DNA from: Batkoa obscura
Taxonomy: Eukaryota; Entomophthoromycota; Entomophthoromycetes; Entomophthorales; Batkoaceae
Assembly (NCBI GenBank): GCA_030770535.1
Contig: JASVEC010000012.1
Location: forward strand, 124,001 to 188,000
Direction of reading: 5' to 3'
DNA: 64,000 nucleotides
Shown: positions 36,191 to 46,784 of the stretch, piece after piece
Numbering within the stretch: the stretch's first letter is position 1
How the letters are laid out: each line of letters opens with the position of its first letter
The notes under the pieces: model-generated
The model's database searches: none
Told to the model about the DNA's origin: nothing
The model's input: the letters and a program-made list of their open reading frames with translations, nothing else
Position numbers and translations under genes: made by a program

Positions 36191-36997
36191 TTTCCTTCAA
36201 ATATTTAATAGAAAAACAAATTGTAACTATTTTTTTAAAATTTTTATTTATCATGGATAGTTACAAAAAGTATAGTAATGAGTTAGTACAAAAACAAATC
36301 GCTTAATTTCTGTTAAATAGCCAATAGTTGTGTACTATAGTATGGGAATTGCTTTTTTTGATTGGTTTTTATTTTCCTCCCGCCTCATTTTAGTGTTCTG
36401 GCTAAACTTACCTCATTATCTAGTTAGTGTGACTGGATTTTATTCTTTTTTTTAAAAAATAATTTGCTGGTGGATGCGTCATAACTAAAATGTAGTTTAT
36501 TAAAATTAAAATTATTTAATAGTCCGGGAAAGCTTATATATTATAGGTAAATTCATTTAAAGATGAGAACCTAACCTAATACATCTGCTTTAAGACTTCA
36601 TATTTTATGACACATTCAATCTTGTGTGATGTATACAATTCGTAATTAGTCCAATTCAATAAAAAGTGTTCCAAAATTGATCAGAGTGTTATTATATCTT
36701 TGAGAATAAGCTGATTGAATTAAAATTAAACTTGTGAACATCTTAATGTCTCAATATAGAAATTAAGAATGAATAATGACCAAATAGTAAAAAATGTCAA
36801 AAAAATGCTACAAATTATTACCATTATTTTATTATAAACTAATATCAAGCTTTATATTGAAGGTGTTTTTTTTTGGTTTCATCACTTTTTCCGTTTTTTT
36901 GAGCGCTATTTGAGTGGAAAAATTGTTAGTAAAATTTAGGTAAAAAAATATATGGTGATATCCTTTTTAAGTCTTGTGAAAAATAAGAAGTTTGAGC
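36191..36997. other. Intergenic stretch
   Basis: Nothing but a GGGGATG element at 36859-36950, 47 bp upstream of the tRNA gene. Confidence 0.55.
36859..36950 (-). mobile_element. GGGGATG element, copy 16
   Basis: GAAGGTGTTTTTTTTTGG left; core TTTGAGCGCTATTTGAG; the right terminus is worn. Confidence 0.8.
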
Positions 36998-37071
36998 GCT
37001 CGTATGGCGCAATTGGCTAGCGCGTCCGATTGTTAATCGGGAGGTTACTGATTCGATCCCAGTTATGAGCG
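36998..37071 (+). tRNA. tRNA-Asn: tRNA-Asn (GTT)
   Basis: 74 nt. Acceptor arm GCTCGTA pairs with TATGAGC (one G-U); D arm GCGC-AATTGGCTA-GCGC; anticodon arm TCCGA-TTGTTAA-TCGGG with anticodon GTT; T arm CTGATTCGATCCCAG region. No intron. T-rich stretches downstream could end Pol III transcription. Confidence 0.95.
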
Positions 37072-37117
37072 TAAATGATCAATTCGATGTGAATAATTTT
37101 TTGTTTTGTCTAAAATA

Positions 37118-37211
37118 GGGGGATGTCTCTTTTCTTTAGGAAATTTACTAACATATTTTCCACTCAAATAGCGCTTAAAAATGGTAAAAGTGAAGTCAAA
37201 AAAACACTCCC
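37118..37211 (+). mobile_element. GGGGATG element, copy 17
   Basis: GGGGATGTCTCTTTTC left, AAAAACACTCCC right, ATAG on both sides. 46 bp downstream of the tRNA. Confidence 0.9.
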
Positions 37212-37736
37212 ATAGTAAGAAGCTCATGAATAATAACGCTTTTATATTTAAAAAGTATTTTCTCAAGCATTTTATGACTATTATAATTTTATCGTCGTTG
37301 ATATTATAATATTTTATAAGTTGGACTTGAAAATTAACTCTATAAGTGCTCTTTAATAACTTACACTGGATTTTCCAACTATAAATTCGTATATTGGAGA
37401 TATATAAATTAAAGTATCTTTGATTATGTTCAATTTATTACATCTAATATTTTATACTTTTCTTATGGCAATATTACTTTAGTAGAATCATAAGAGTATT
37501 AAAGATATCTTTTAGAAATTAAGTATCCCTTGTAGCATTCTATACAACTTTTAAGCTATATATTAATTATAAAAACAACGAATAATAGCATTTGATAGCT
37601 AAAATAGCAAAATTCAACATTACAATCTACTTAAAAATCGACAAAAAGCATATAGAAAAAGGTTACTAATATTTATAAATAAACAAAAAAGGAAATGGAA
37701 AATTAAATGAATAGTAAAATTAAATGAATAGTAAAA
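37212..37736. other. AT-rich intergenic stretch
   Basis: Nothing recognisable except a short duplicated 19-bp word (AATTAAATGAATAGTAAAA) near 37700-37738. Confidence 0.55.
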
Positions 37737-38521
37737 TTAAAGTCGTGTCAAACTAGTCGAAGGTACGACGGAATTCCTTTTGAACAGTCTTTTATCTAGC
37801 TCATAAATTTCAAGCTAAAAATAGATTAATACTTTAAAAATACAAAACCAAACTAGATACAACTTACATATAAAAAGCCACTTTTAGTAGGATCTCTTAG
37901 GCACCAGCCTATAGGATAATAAACATCCATATTTTGTTGTTCAATAAATTTACTCACTTGTTCAGTAGCCTAAAGGAATTATTTTCATTTAAATATTGGT
38001 ATTAAAAAACTCAACAACTATTTCGTTTTACCTTATATAAATCGTTTTTACAACATTGAGTATAAGTATAACAAGAAGCGATATCTAAAAAGAAAGTGAA
38101 AATATCTTTTAATTTTTCACCATGCCCTTGACTTATTATTCTATTAATAGTATCTATTGTATTATAAAATGTTTCTGGTGGTATCTAATAAATTAAAATA
38201 AACAAATGAATTATTCCCATAGAGTTAAAAAAATGGGCTTACTTTTTGTGCCAACATAGGAGGAAATTGCATTTCAAATTTAGGTACATCTGGGGTAGAA
38301 TAATCCCTTGGTACTTTAAATAATTTACCATCTTGAAATAGGATACTATTTCTTATAATCCGATTGGTACTTAATCGTTTATTTTGTAAAACGGATTTAA
38401 GCTTATCCTTTGGTGGAGTATCTTGTTTTAAATGAATAGGTAATGGTGGAGGTAATTCACCTATTTGTTCCATGGAAAATTCTTCTTCTTTAATACCATT
38501 TTCTTGTAAACGTGTTGCCAT
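37737..38521 (-). CDS. ERF4-like: Erf4/Golgin-7-like subunit of palmitoyltransferase
   Basis: Four exons (38521-38243, 38184-38032, 37969-37868, 37814-37737), 203 residues. The family partners DHHC enzymes such as Erf2 to palmitoylate Ras and other proteins at ER/Golgi membranes. The C-terminal half carries the family pattern: FPPMLAQKIPPETFYNTID, then a Cys-rich helix DIASCYTYSQCCKNDLY, VSKFIEQQNMDVYYPIGW, and RDPTKSGFLYLEIYELDKR; in known members the last blocks are Asn-x-x-Tyr-x-Pro-x-Gly and the ExxIYE-type end. The N-terminal 80 residues are Pro/Lys-rich and unrelated. No DHHC gene is in the window. Assignment rests on pattern recognition. Confidence 0.8.
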
Positions 38522-38744
38522 TATGCTGTGTTAAATCAAACTAGTATAGTTTTCATGTAAATAAAAATAATTAAAGCTTTTCATTAAATGTTTATTAGTA
38601 ACTTCCCCTTATTCATGGCAAAATTTAGGTGGGGTGGGAATTGATCTACTCTTATTGGTGGATTAAATTATAGTTTTTTTATGCAAACTTAAACCCATTG
38701 AATTTTTAAACCGAGCATTAGGTAAGTATATTTAAATTGGTAAG

Positions 38745-38855
38745 TTGTCTCATAGAGTTCAGTGGTTTTATAAATGAAATGTTGCAACCTGGTTAGTAAA
38801 TTCATAGTAGAATAGCAACATTTAATTTATGAGATTATCAAATTAACTGAGACAA
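38745..38855. mobile_element. Short inverted-repeat element, TTGTCTCA type
   Basis: Left TTGTCTCATAGAGTT and right end inverse TTGTCTCAGTTAATTTG; arms of ~40 bp meet at GTTGCAA...TTGC-like centre. 111 bp, noncoding. Confidence 0.65.
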
Positions 38856-38890
38856 ATTGTCAGTATAAAAAGAACATACTACTATGTCGT

Positions 38891-39028
38891 TCTCTATTTC
38901 AAATACTTTCATTTAAATTTGTCATTAATTTTTTTATTTGCATGTATAGGCTATGTATAGTCATATAGTTTTAAGTTCAGGTAAAAAAAATTAACGACAA
39001 ATTTAAATAAAAGTATCTGAAAGAGAGA
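38891..39028. mobile_element. Short inverted-repeat element, TCTCTATTTCA type
   Basis: Left TCTCTATTTCAAATACTTTC is mirrored by GATACTTTTATTT-type inverse of the right end; arms ~45 bp pair with few mismatches. 138 bp, hairpin-forming. Confidence 0.7.
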
Positions 39029-39468
39029 CCAGCTTAATAATAAATAAGTTGGGTTTATTCTTCAACTTTCATCAATTATTACTCTTGAGGCTTAATTTGG
39101 CTAGGATTTTTTAACTCAAGAATAAATTTAATTAATTTTGTTGCAGTTTTGAATTACAACCAATATAGTTTTTAGAAATATATTAAGATTTATTATAAAT
39201 TTAATTATTAAGTACCTTCGAATAAACTCTAATATCTAAATTTTTATCAGATAAATATAGGTCTGTTACTTTTAGTACTACTTGTAGTTGAATAATTCAA
39301 CTCAAATGCTATGTTATGATGATGTGTCATTCCTCTTTTTTAAAACTTTTAATATAAAATCAACCTTATGTTTGATCATAATTATTTAAAATTCAATTAA
39401 AAACAAAATCAATTTCTAAACACCTTAATGTTACTTTAAGTTTTATAGTATTATACTATTTAATATAT

Positions 39469-39567
39469 GGGGATGTATTTTTGTGTTTAAGAATTTTACT
39501 AACAATCTTTCCGCTCAAATAGCGCTTAAAAGATGGAAAAAGTGATGAAGCCAAAAAAAACACTCCC
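39469..39567 (+). mobile_element. GGGGATG element, copy 18
   Basis: GGGGATGTATTTTTGTG left, AAAAACACTCCC right; flanks ATAT and ATTT. Confidence 0.9.
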
Positions 39568-39732
39568 ATTTAATGAACTATTTACTTGCTTAATTAATAT
39601 TAAAACTTTTAAATTTTTTGTTATTTTCATAAAATAAGTCAGGGTTTATTTTTTTATTCTTTTATTTTCTATAAACTTTATAGCTTTAATTAGAATTATA
39701 TCACTTTTTTTAATTTATCAGATACTGGATGT
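39568..39732 (-). mobile_element. Fragment of the 3.3-kb transposon
   Basis: Matches 10057-10190 and, inverted, the end of the transposase region near 25245-25375 (shared ATTTATCAGATACT). Interrupted by the TGTGAAA repeat at 39733. Confidence 0.65.
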
Positions 39733-40282
39733 TGTGAAAGTTGGTACTCAGTGGTTGGAGTTAAAAGTAATTCTAGCTTAAATAACTGGCTGTAAGTCGA
39801 GAGGCCTTAGTTTATGTAACTAAGATAGACTTAAATTAGTAAGAATAATACGTAATAAGTTACGAACTATGTAAAACAAATAGAATAGAAGATACTACTG
39901 TATAATCTACCTAAGATATTGCCAGAAAGACTTAGTAGCTTTATTAATGGTACGATATCAGGGGGTAATTCAATTAAAAAGCTTCGAGTTATCATGTTGA
40001 AGGATCTCTTTTATACTCCAACTGGGTGGCTATATATAAGGAGCATGATAACAGTTATTCCTTAATATAATTGCCAAGTATGGAGATTAAAACGTGGACA
40101 ATAAGTTCTTTGCAATTAGGCAATAGAAATTCTCACAACAAATCTAAGTGAGGAACTCCTCTGAATTGATTATACCACATGGATCACGATCAAATTGATT
40201 ACAAGACTACAACTAGTTTTATAAACAAATTAAATGATTATTATCTTATAATTAATCCGAGAGCTGATAAGCAATATTTCAC
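39733..40282 (+). mobile_element. TGTGAAA/TTTCACA repeat, copy D
   Basis: TGTGAAAGTTGGTACTC to CAATATTTCACA, 550 bp, the longest copy. Coding-like stretches inside; looks broken. No clear flanking duplication. Confidence 0.75.
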
Positions 40283-40499
40283 ACTATTGCAGAAGTAAAT
40301 AATAAAAGCTGAGTTTTTTAATTTTATATTTTTATAATATTATATTGTTATATTTGTTATTGCTAGTATCAATATTATTCAATAAAATAAGCAAATGATT
40401 TATATAAATATATAATATATAAATATACTATTATTTTAAAAAAAAACTATAGCTTAGTTAAGTATTTTAAAATTATTATTATAAAAGCTAGTATTTAAT

Positions 40500-40606
40500 G
40501 ATTAAAATTAAAAGCAGCTTTTATTTAATCAACTAGCTGTAAATTAAAAAGTCTTAGTTTATATAATCAAAATAAACTTAAATTAATAAAAATAGTATAT
40601 AACAAG
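40500..40606 (+). mobile_element. TGTGAAA repeat, truncated copy E
   Basis: Resembles the first ~110 bp of the other copies and stops where the inverted copy at 40607 begins. Confidence 0.5.
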
Positions 40607-41141
40607 TGTGAAATATCGCTTCATTAGCTTTATAATTGATTATAGCATAATTACTTAATTTGTTTATAAAACTAGTTGCAGTCTTGTAATCAATTTGATC
40701 GTGGTCCATGTGGTATAATCAATTCAGTTTTTTATTTTTATTTGCTGTGAGAATTTCTATCACTTAATTATAAAAAACGCTATCTTTTTATTTTGATGTC
40801 TATATTTAGCAATTATAATAAGGAATTATAACTGTTATTATGTTTTTTATATACAGCCATCTAATTAGAATATAAAATAGATTTCTTAATATAATAACTT
40901 AAGGTTTTTTAGTTAAATTATTCCTTAATATTATACTTTTTAATGAAGCTACTAAGTTTTATAATATTTTATATAAATTTTATAATTTTATTCTTTTGTT
41001 TTATATAGCTTATAGCTTATTGCATGCTATTTATATTAATTTAAGTTTATTTTGATTATATAAACTAAGGTTTTTTAACTTACAGCTACTTGACTAAGCA
41101 AAAACTGTTTTTAACTTTAATTACTGAATACCAACTTTTAT
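40607..41141 (-). mobile_element. TGTGAAA/TTTCACA repeat, copy F
   Basis: TGTGAAATATCGCTTCATTAG left, ACCAACTTTTATA right (worn). Old copy, clearly broken. Confidence 0.65.
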
Positions 41142-41955
41142 AACCTGAAGTTAATTAAATTTACTATATAAGTTATAATTAAATTAGTTATAAAACTGCA
41201 ATTGATTTTATTTATTTAAAATTATATAATTAAAAACTAATAAAATATCAGTTAAAATAAAATAAAATAGACTCAAATATATTAATTAAAGCTATTTAAA
41301 TTTGATCAAAAAAATATTTACTAATTATTTTAGTATGAGCATTAATATTATAATTATTTTTATTTAAAAGATTATTTAAAGGAATATTATATATTATTTT
41401 ATTATCAGTATTAATAAACTTTTCTATAATAGTTTTATTGAAATGTAAACTTAAAATATTGGCTTTTACTGGCATGATTTAATTTTTTTTTTAAATTTGC
41501 TTTGCTAGTATATTAATACTATTTAAAGTTCTAAAAAAGGTCAAAAAACATTTATGAAATAATTTTTATAAGTTTATTTATCTTTTTTTAATAGTTTTAA
41601 CCAACTACAATACTAACTGGTTACTTTATAGTATTAGACATAATTAGCTTTTTTAAGTCAATTAATTCAAATAAGTTGATTTTAATTATTACTTGTTAGC
41701 AAGCAGATAATAATAGCATTTGATTTGTTAAAATTAGATTTAGTAAAAGTTAAGATCACTTATTAAAAATAAATCTTGATATTTAACAGACTAACTTAAG
41801 CTCATTGGGGAAAACCTTAGTAATGACTTATAACATGAGCCCATCACTAGTCCGGAAATAACATTCTTATCCTCCTAATATAGCTTTACTTCTACTGTAT
41901 AAATACTCTGATCAAACAACTACGAAAACACTATTTTTTTTAAAAAGTACAAAAA

Positions 41956-42751
41956 ATGCTTACCAAATCCATCATTATCCTCACCACTCTTTTTAGTTTT
42001 ATCTATTCAACCCCATAGACCCAAGATGGTCGTATAGTTGGTGGAGTTGAAGTAAGCTCAAAATTTAATATCCACAGTTAATATCATTACAAGTGAAAGG
42101 TGTCCACAACTGCGGTGGTATTATCCTTAACAGGGACACTGTATTGACTGTTGGTCATTGTTCTGAACTTCCAGTGTCTCCATATACTATTAATGTACAT
42201 CATCACAACCTCAAATAACCCTCTAACTCTGAAGATGCACAATCTATCTTTGTTTCTAAAATCATTAATCACCTAAATTTTGATTCTTTTAATGTTACCA
42301 ATGATATTTCTATTTGGAAGCTTACTACCCCTGGTTCAGTTGGCATTAGTAGTATTGATTTAAATGATGGTCTTATGTTGAAAAGAATGGTCTTAAAGTG
42401 ATTGCTGCTGATTGGGATATCACTAAAGCTAATGGTCCTAGTTCCCTTATATCAAAGGAGGTTGGAATTCCGATTTTTGATGAGAAGGCTTGTGCTAGTT
42501 ATTGGGTCAATAATAGTTATGATACTAATGTTAATTCATAAGTATGTATTGGTACTGAGGGTGGTAAAGATGTATGTAATGGTAATTCACGAGATCCTCT
42601 TCTCATTATTGGTGCTAATGGACGTCCAGTTTTAATTGGTACTACTTCTTTTGGAGAACCTTGGCTCATAAAGGGATATCTACTGTATGGACCTGTGTCT
42701 CTACTTTCAGATCTTTTATTTCGCAGAATTCTTAGTCTAAGTAAAAACTAA
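41956..42751 (+). pseudogene. Trypsin-like serine protease pseudogene, left copy
   Basis: Signal-like start MLTKSIIILTTLFSF, then activation site GRIVGG, GVHNCGGIIL, VGHC with the catalytic His, NDISIWKL with the Asp, and a degraded Ser loop GNSRDP in place of GDSGGP. In-frame stops at TP-TQDG (TAG), NLK-PSN (TAA) and NS-VCIG (TAA) all sit where Gln is usual, and at least three single-base frame shifts are present: near 42072, near 42385 and near 42661. So this is a dead host gene, not an active protease. Secreted trypsins are common in Entomophthoromycotina. An identical copy lies inverted at 45742-46537. Confidence 0.9.
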
Positions 42752-42763
42752 TTTAATATATTA

Positions 42764-42870
42764 GTGGGTGTTTTTTTGACTTGATCACTTTTTTCATCCT
42801 TTATAATGTCTTTAAAAAACATTGATTTAAATTTTTTATTTAAATTAGTAAACACTTATTGAAAAGATAC
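42764..42870 (-). mobile_element. GGGGATG-like element, diverged (left arm)
   Basis: The first third (GTGGGTGTTTTTTTGAC, TCACTTTTTTCAT) follows the family; the rest diverges. Its mirror copy is at 45623-45729. Confidence 0.45.
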
Positions 42871-43142
42871 AAAGTAAATTATGAAAATAATAAATAAACC
42901 TTTGATATAAAATTTATATAATAAGTTTAAACTAGTTTTTTTCTAATTATAAATAATCAAAAAAATAATTTTAATAAGTATTTTAACATACATATTTACA
43001 TATTCTAACAAATATTTAATTTAATGTAGTTATAATTATAGATAAATTAGGTTAATTTGTTTTACAAAATACAAAATACAAAATACAATATACAAAACAA
43101 TATAAATAACATAAATAATATAAAGCACCAAATAATTTATTT

Positions 43143-44006
43143 TTAATAAAATAATATCCAAAATATCAAAATATAATTGAAATAAATAATTAACTTTAAC
43201 TTGGAATTGAATGCATTTGATGAGATCATAAATTTAGGATCTAAATTAGTTGAATCAAAAATAAACAATTGAGTAGCAGCCGTTATTAAATCGTTACAAT
43301 CATCAGAAACGCTAGTATAATCTAAACCATCTTGATGAATAAATAATCGGTATTGACCTGAATTTAATGTAAATGTACGATTCTCTCTTTCATTATAAGC
43401 TCCGATATCCCAATTATAAGTACCGTTGATTTTAGTTAAATTATCTGCTATTGGTATAACAGATATTCCATCTGTTCGTTTTTCTAATAATATATCCAAT
43501 TTAAATGATTGTTTAGGTGGTGGATCAATTGTCCATTTGATTGTTATACTACCATCAATTGGGGCTAATACCATTTTAGCTAAACTAGATTGTAATGGAG
43601 CAATAAAAAATATCCTTGATTGGGTACAATTTTTTGTATTTGAGTTGTTATCTTTGTTAGATGTATTTTTATCATTATTACCACTATTACTTTTATCTGT
43701 TGTACTAGACTGTATATTACCCTTATCTATTGTACTAGACGTTGTACTACTTTTATCGGTTTTACTAGATTGCGTATCACTCTTATCTGTTGTTTTGCTT
43801 TTATTTGTGTTACTATTATCAGTATTATCATTATCCTCCTTACTCCTTAAAAAGAACCTTGTTATGTGATTAGTAATAGGAAAATGAAAAGGCAATGCCG
43901 GTTTTTTATCATTAAATTGTAATATCCCTTTAATATTTTTAAACGAAGATAAAAAGTTGATTGCTATTATATTAGTAATGAATAATAAATAAATAAAGAA
44001 TTTCAT
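43143..44006 (-). CDS. Predicted GPI-anchored or membrane-bound surface protein
   Basis: 287 residues, single exon, intact. Begins with a hydrophobic signal (MKFFIYLLFITNIIAINFL). Residues ~60-130 are Ser/Thr/Asn/Lys/Asp-rich with repeated TDKS-like units, typical of O-glycosylated wall stalks. Then comes a compact domain (SITIKWTIDPPPKQSFKLDI, NGTYNWDIGAYNE, GQYRLFIHQDGLDYTSVSDD), plausibly a beta-sandwich like those in fungal surface proteins. The last ~20 residues are hydrophobic with no positive tail, fitting a GPI signal or C-terminal anchor. It sits alone in the loop of the inverted repeat. Function unknown; adhesion or sensing is inferred. Confidence 0.75.
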   Translation of the reverse strand: MKFFIYLLFITNIIAINFLSSFKNIKGILQFNDKKPALPFHFPITNHITRFFLRSKEDNDNTDNSNTNKSKTTDKSDTQSSKTDKSSTTSSTIDKGNIQSSTTDKSNSGNNDKNTSNKDNNSNTKNCTQSRIFFIAPLQSSLAKMVLAPIDGSITIKWTIDPPPKQSFKLDILLEKRTDGISVIPIADNLTKINGTYNWDIGAYNERENRTFTLNSGQYRLFIHQDGLDYTSVSDDCNDLITAATQLFIFDSTNLDPKFMISSNAFNSKLKLIIYFNYILIFWILFY

Positions 44007-44555
44007 ATTTTTTTAGAGAAAAGAAAAAATTGAATTTGAGTTTGTTTTTTTTTTCTATTTTCTATACGGAGAATTTACTGTTTGTCCGTTTTTTAGGTAT
44101 TCAAGGATTTAGTCTCCCTTATTTTCTTTAATTTTGATTAGAGTAAAATGAATTTAAAATTTTAAATCTTGATTTGGTTAAATATGAGAACATTTAAAAT
44201 TTAAAGCTTCAAAATACAATTTTTTTTCAAAAATAATATAAAATTAAAATATTTTTATAACTATTATTATTTGATTTTGATTATATTAAATAACCATAAT
44301 ACCCTATTTAAAGCTCAGTTAGATTATATAGAAAGAAACATTTAAATAATCAATTGTTTATAATTTATCGAATTTGGAATTAAATAATTAAAATGAAATT
44401 ATTTTATATAATATATTAAGTTTAGTTAACAAAAATACTCATAATAAATTCAAAAACATAAATAGAAAATCTTTTATTTAGACTTATTAATTTGAAATAT
44501 TTTTATTAATTTAACTATTCTTTAAAATATATCTTAAACTTATCATCATTACATC
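44007..44555. other. AT-rich intergenic stretch
   Basis: Upstream region of the surface-protein gene; nothing else recognised. Confidence 0.6.
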
Positions 44556-45310
44556 AAATTTCAAATGGGACCTGGATATCTGAAGATATGGGACCAAGTA
44601 AAATTATAACAGCCAACTTAGCTAAAGATCATGACACTGTAACTTCTATCATATTTATACCGTTTAAGTCAAAAAGGTGAAGATAATGCTATTATGCATC
44701 CAAACTACATCAAAAATACTTCAAATGGTTTCTTTAACATTACTTGTTTGAATAGTTTAAATCTAAAAGATGGTAAAATAATTGTTGGTGGTTATTCTGC
44801 TAGTGTTCATTCAAGTGCTTTATTCGCATTAGATGCTAGTCAGTATACTAATAATAACAGTGTTAGGTCATTGAGTCAAATCAAAGGAGTGGTTTCAATT
44901 GGCAGGACCTTCGATATAGACCTATTAGCTATACAGGGTAATTCATATATTCATCAATTTGTTGAACCTGCCTTTAGTGCTAGTGAATCAGGTGCATGAA
45001 AAAGGCATTTCCAAAATACAACGTTACTTCTGATTCATTGAACAAGATCAGTTATGCTTCGCTACCAAAGTATTTATTAATTGATTCTACTGAGGATATT
45101 CATGTTAAGTCATAATAAACAACTCAATTTGCTAAATATTTACATGATATTAGATTGACCCAAATTAATGTTATCTAAGGTCAATTTGGCAAACATGATC
45201 AAATTCCTACTTATGCTGAAGTACAAAATAATATCACTAAATTTAATTTAAATGAAATAAAATTAAGATAGAACTCGAGTGTTGCTATTCTTTAATTTTA
45301 TGCTTCATTA
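44556..45310 (+). pseudogene. Decayed alpha/beta hydrolase (esterase or kynurenine-formamidase-like)
   Basis: The longest open part, 44694-44999, has the nucleophile-elbow region KIIVGGYSASVHSSALFALD, where GYSAS replaces the usual G-x-S-x-G and the context (ASVHSSALFALD) fits hydrolases of the formamidase/carboxylesterase group. Downstream in the same frame come YLLIDSTEDIHV and a His in GQFGKHDQIP, the expected Asp and His region. Stops are a TGA after SGA (Trp site) and several TAA/TAG at likely Gln sites (HVKS-TTQF, NVI-GQFG, LR-NSS). A frame shift near 44670 separates the upstream part. Not functional. Confidence 0.7.
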
Positions 45311-45346
45311 AGTCTATATACTCATAAAATCCCACGATTTATATAA

Positions 45347-45442
45347 AGGTGTTTTTTTTAGTTTCATTACTTTCTCCATTTTTAAGCGTTATTTGAGCCG
45401 AAAAATTGTTAGTAAAATCCTTAAATCCTTAAATACATCCTC
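45347..45442 (-). mobile_element. GGGGATG element, copy 19
   Basis: AAGGTGTTTTTTTTAG left, AAATACATCCTC right; ATAT on both sides. It lies just inside the loop, next to the right arm. Confidence 0.85.
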
Positions 45443-45451
45443 ATATGTTAA

Positions 45452-46784
45452 AAATAATTATAGCTACATTAAATTAAATCTTTGTTAGAATATGTAAATA
45501 TGTATGTTAAAATACTTATTAAAATTATTTTTTTGATTATTTATAATTAGAAAAAAACTAGTTTAAACTTATTATATAAATTTTATATCAAAGGTTTATT
45601 TATTATTTTCATAATTTACTTTGTATCTTTTCAATAAGTGTTTACTAATTTAAATAAAAAATTTAAATCAATGTTTTTTAAAGACATTATAAAGGATGAA
45701 AAAAGTGATCAAGTCAAAAAAACACCCACTAATATATTAAATTAGTTTTTACTTAGACTAAGAATTCTGCGAAATAAAAGATCTGAAAGTAGAGACACAG
45801 GTCCATACAGTAGATATCCCTTTATGAGCCAAGGTTCTCCAAAAGAAGTAGTACCAATTAAAACTGGACGTCCATTAGCACCAATAATGAGAAGAGGATC
45901 TCGTGAATTACCATTACATACATCTTTACCACCCTCAGTACCAATACATACTTATGAATTAACATTAGTATCATAACTATTATTGACCCAATAACTAGCA
46001 CAAGCCTTCTCATCAAAAATCGGAATTCCAACCTCCTTTGATATAAGGGAACTAGGACCATTAGCTTTAGTGATATCCCAATCAGCAGCAATCACTTTAA
46101 GACCATTCTTTTCAACATAAGACCATCATTTAAATCAATACTACTAATGCCAACTGAACCAGGGGTAGTAAGCTTCCAAATAGAAATATCATTGGTAACA
46201 TTAAAAGAATCAAAATTTAGGTGATTAATGATTTTAGAAACAAAGATAGATTGTGCATCTTCAGAGTTAGAGGGTTATTTGAGGTTGTGATGATGTACAT
46301 TAATAGTATATGGAGACACTGGAAGTTCAGAACAATGACCAACAGTCAATACAGTGTCCCTGTTAAGGATAATACCACCGCAGTTGTGGACACCTTTCAC
46401 TTGTAATGATATTAACTGTGGATATTAAATTTTGAGCTTACTTCAACTCCACCAACTATACGACCATCTTGGGTCTATGGGGTTGAATAGATAAAACTAA
46501 AAAGAGTGGTGAGGATAATGATGGATTTGGTAAGCATTTTTTGTACTTTTTAAAAAAAATAGTGTTTTCGTAGTTGTTTGATCAGAGTATTTATACAGTA
46601 GAAGTAAAGCTATATTAGGAGGATAAGAATGTTATTTCCGGACTAGTGATGGGCTCATGTTATAAGTCATTACTAAGGTTTTCCCCAATGAGCTTAAGTT
46701 AGTCTGTTAAATATCAAGATTTATTTTTAATAAGTGATCTTAACTTTTACTAAATCTAATTTTAACAAATCAAATGCTACTATC
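45452..46784 (-). repeat. Right arm of large inverted repeat
   Basis: Complement of 41710-43041. Contains the second trypsin pseudogene. Near-identity including the disabling changes shows the duplication happened after the gene decayed, or that the arms are kept alike by gene conversion. Confidence 0.92.
45742..46537 (-). pseudogene. Trypsin-like serine protease pseudogene, right copy
   Basis: Same sequence as 41956-42751 on the other strand, with the same stops and frame shifts. Confidence 0.9.

Larger units (their letters stand above)
38522..41709. other. 3-kb repeat-rich stretch
   Basis: No gene supported. In order: two adjacent hairpin elements (38745-38855, 38891-39028), a GGGGATG element (39469-39567), a transposon fragment (39568-39732), TGTGAAA repeats (39733-40282, 40500-40606, 40607-41141), then AT-rich DNA. 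Confidence 0.55.
41710..43041 (+). repeat. Left arm of large inverted repeat
   Basis: About 1.33 kb matching the complement of 45452-46779; position x pairs with 88493-x. Only a few differences were seen, e.g. near 43015-43030. The arm contains the trypsin pseudogene and a fused-off GGGGATG-like end (TGGGTGTTTTTTTGAC). Confidence 0.92.

Noticed and set aside
42402-42635. 77-codon frame in both arms as a gene
   Set aside because: It is an out-of-frame shadow of the trypsin pseudogene.
41956-45300. Alternative genetic code with TAA/TAG as Gln
   Set aside because: Frame shifts are also present, catalytic motifs are damaged, CAA/CAG occur nearby, and intact genes such as PDI, SEC65 and BET5 end at TAA/TAG.
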